This document shows, piece by piece, positions 62,501 to 64,000 of a stretch of 64,000 bases of DNA. Position numbers and translations under genes: made by a program. This stretch comes from Zingiber officinale. Its lineage: Eukaryota > Streptophyta > Magnoliopsida > Zingiberales > Zingiberaceae. The notes beneath the pieces are model-generated. The model made no database searches. It worked only from the letters and a program-made list of their open reading frames with translations, and had not been told where the DNA came from. The number at the start of each line of letters is the position of its first letter. Positions within the stretch are counted from its first letter, which is position 1. The stretch spans positions 8,393,705 through 8,457,704 of the forward strand of contig NC_055987.1 of the NCBI RefSeq assembly GCF_018446385.1, in the 5' to 3' direction.

Positions 62501-62930
62501 ATAGTGATGCAGATTGGGCTGGATCTCCTAATGTATACGTTCTACTAGTGGATATGCTATATTTCTTGGGTGAAATCTTGTTTCCTGGCTTTCAAAGAAG
62601 CAACCTACAGTCTCTCGCTCGAGTATTGAAGCTGAATATAAAGATATCTCTAACGCAACATCAGAAATCATTTGACTACAATCTCTTCTTTCAGAATTAC
62701 ACTTTTTCCTAATTGCTGCACCTAAACTTTGGTGTGATAATATTAGAGTAACTTATCGTGCGGCAAATCCTGTTTTTGATTCTCGTACCAAGCATGAAGA
62801 GATTAATTTTCATTTTGTTCGTGAGCGTGTGGCGACTCGACAACTTTCAGTTTCTTATATCTCTACGGAAGATCAAATTACTGATATATTTACTAAGCCA
62901 TTTTCTAGACAACATTTCACAAATTAGCAC
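59529..62930 (+). pseudogene. Copia gag-pol remnant
   Basis: Fragments in order: two zinc knuckles (CQICHIVSHIGIHC at 59529-59570, CQICLRVRHIGIQC at 59607-59648), protease active site LDSGATHH near 59846, integrase finger and core (WHARLDHPS, CEACMKAKSHK, IIHFDVWGP around 60230-60430), an integrase Glu block with ERKHRHVVETAL near 60710, reverse transcriptase with NAFLHEHLEETIYM near 61770 and YVDD near 62016, then RNase H with YSDADWAGSP near 62500. Stops and frame changes occur at 60562, 60841, about 61215, 61652 and later. The capsid region before the zinc knuckles is essentially absent. Confidence 0.85.
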
Positions 62931-62973
62931 TCAAACTCAACGTTCAGGTACTCCTGTTGAGTTTATCGAGGGG

Positions 62974-63247
62974 TAATGACAATAATGGAAATAAACACTA
63001 CTTGATTTCAATTAATCAAGATTTATTATATTTGGTACATAATTAAGATCGACATGAATCAAATAGGGAAAATCATATTTCTAAGTCTATTATATTACTA
63101 TGTTTATAATTATTATGATTGTATGCATTATTTAATTTTTCCATTATTATTTTGGAAAATTTGTATAAATAAACCTATTGGCTTGAATAATAAAATTATC
63201 AAAAAAAGCTTTACATTATTTCTTTTCTCTACCTATTGATTTCAACA
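62974..63247 (+). repeat. Copia 3' LTR
   Basis: 274 bp, preceded by the purine tract GAGGGG and followed by target duplication GTAGC. Confidence 0.88.
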
Positions 63248-63881
63248 GTAGCCACCCCATAGCAACGAAAGGAGCCACTAAGAAGGAAGGGCGCAACCAC
63301 AAAGCTGATCCCAACAGAGGCCAAACATGATGGTCAAGCTCAGGAGGAAATAGGGGTCGAGGAAGGAGCCTGAGAAGAAGCAATAGATGATACGATAGTG
63401 GTGGTGAAGCAGATGGTTGTTTCAAACCTACTGTTGCTCCTGAGCAGCCTAGAGTTGCGTAGCGGTTGATGGTGATGGAGGTGCTTCGGGTGGTGATCAA
63501 GTCGATTGATCTGAGTGGTTGCGTGGATCTTTCTAATTTGCTGTTAAGGTTTAACGACAAACCAATTAAAATGTCGAGATAAAAAATAAAAATATTATTG
63601 GCTTAGAAGGTAATAAACAAATGGAGCTATATTCGGGTTATTGATTTTAATGACAAACCGATTAAAATGTTGAGATAAAAATAAAAAACAATATTGACAT
63701 AAAAACTGAAAGAAATGGAGACAAACCAATTAAAATGTCGAAATAAAAAATAAAAATATTATCGGCTTAGAATGTAATAAGCGAATGGAGCTCTATTCGG
63801 GTTATTGATTTTAATCACAACCCGATTAAAATGTTGAGATAAAAAATAAAAAACAATATTGAGATAAAAAGGTTAAAGAAA

Positions 63882-63953
63882 TGGAGATGCAGGTATTGAT
63901 CCTCGTATCTCTCGTATGTTAAGCCAACGCACTACCATCTAAGCTACATCCCC
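63882..63953 (-). pseudogene. tRNA-Ala-like sequence, unit 4 (decayed)
   Basis: 72 nt; minus strand starts GGGGATGTAGCTTAGATGG. The loop TTAACAT gives an AAC anticodon. Two mismatches in the anticodon stem and a shortened T arm. Confidence 0.58.
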
Positions 63954-64000
63954 TAATATTTAATGCTAACAAAGTATCTCTAGCTTTGGAGATGTAGCCA

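Larger units (their letters stand above)
58467..63247 (+). mobile_element. Decayed Copia LTR retrotransposon with TA...CA termini
   Basis: LTRs 58467-58739 and 62974-63247 (about 273 bp) both begin TAATGACAATAATGG and end TTCAACA. Target duplication GTAGC at 58462-58466 and 63248-63252. TGGTATCTTCC at 58740 partly matches the initiator-tRNA-Met primer site. GAGGGG just before 62974 is the purine tract. The interior has most of gag missing and pol broken by several stops. The LTRs differ at many sites, so it is older than the Tat element. It interrupts the third unit of the tRNA-Ala-like array. Confidence 0.9.
56732..64000 (-). repeat. Tandem array of about 590-bp units carrying tRNA-Ala-like sequences
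   Basis: The marker GGTGATCAAGTCGATTGAT recurs near 56734, 57331, 58126 and 63492. After subtracting the Copia element (58467-63252) and an AT-rich insertion (about 57695-57909), the spacing is about 580-600 bp. Each unit holds a short duplicated block (CAATTAAAATGTCGAGATAAAAAAT and relatives), one tRNA-Ala-like sequence on the minus strand, and a block with GAAGAAGGAAGGACGCAACC. The last unit has a third copy of the short block (63715-63800) and runs off the window. No credible protein. Confidence 0.8.

Noticed and set aside
63216-63560. 114-codon minus-strand ORF, similar to one at 57057-57248
   Set aside because: Similarity comes from the tandem unit; the frame is not kept in other units, so a protein is unlikely.

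Overview
The window is nuclear DNA from a flowering plant. Split genes with GT-AG introns, plant gene families (SAD2-type importin, ALP1-like protein, PP2C, LRR receptor kinase, chloroplast-type DEAD-box helicase RH58) and plant transposons (TRIM, Tat-type Ty3/gypsy, Copia, hAT, MITEs) all point that way. Gene and transposon flavour suggest a monocot, possibly a ginger or banana relative, but the sequence alone does not prove this.

Layout. 14-17999 (minus): an importin-beta-like gene of the SAD2 / importin-7/8 type. I resolved 21 exons whose reading phases all agree; the 3' end lies beyond the left edge. Its introns hold a palindromic foldback element, a TRIM retrotransposon nested in a 34-bp minisatellite, and other short tandem repeats. 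18896-23904 (minus): a two-exon ALP1-like (domesticated Harbinger transposase) gene whose 3.8-kb intron carries a hAT-type MITE. 24250-40141: a transposon nest. A ZMFM1-type hAT element was split by a complete 11.3-kb Tat-lineage Ty3/gypsy retrotransposon (25405-36705, 706-bp LTRs, GATTA target duplication), and its transposase was split again by a second copy of the same hAT MITE. The retrotransposon carries gag-protease, a broken pol with two RNase H domains, a spliced antisense gene and a 1.2-kb array of hairpin-forming tandem repeats. 42946-56392: a dense gene island with PP2C (plus), an LRR receptor-like pseudokinase (minus, convergent with PP2C) and an RH58-type DEAD-box helicase (plus, divergent from the kinase across a 1.0-kb shared promoter region). 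56732-64000: a tandem array of roughly 590-bp units, each holding a decayed tRNA-Ala-like sequence, interrupted by a decayed Copia element (58467-63247) with TA...CA LTR ends.

The host genes do not form a pathway or operon. They are independent loci: nuclear import, chromatin-linked domesticated transposase, phosphatase signalling, receptor signalling and organellar RNA metabolism. The most unusual parts are the tRNA-Ala-like tandem array, the antisense gene plus hairpin repeat block of the Tat element, the five-palindrome foldback element, and the twice-interrupted hAT element.
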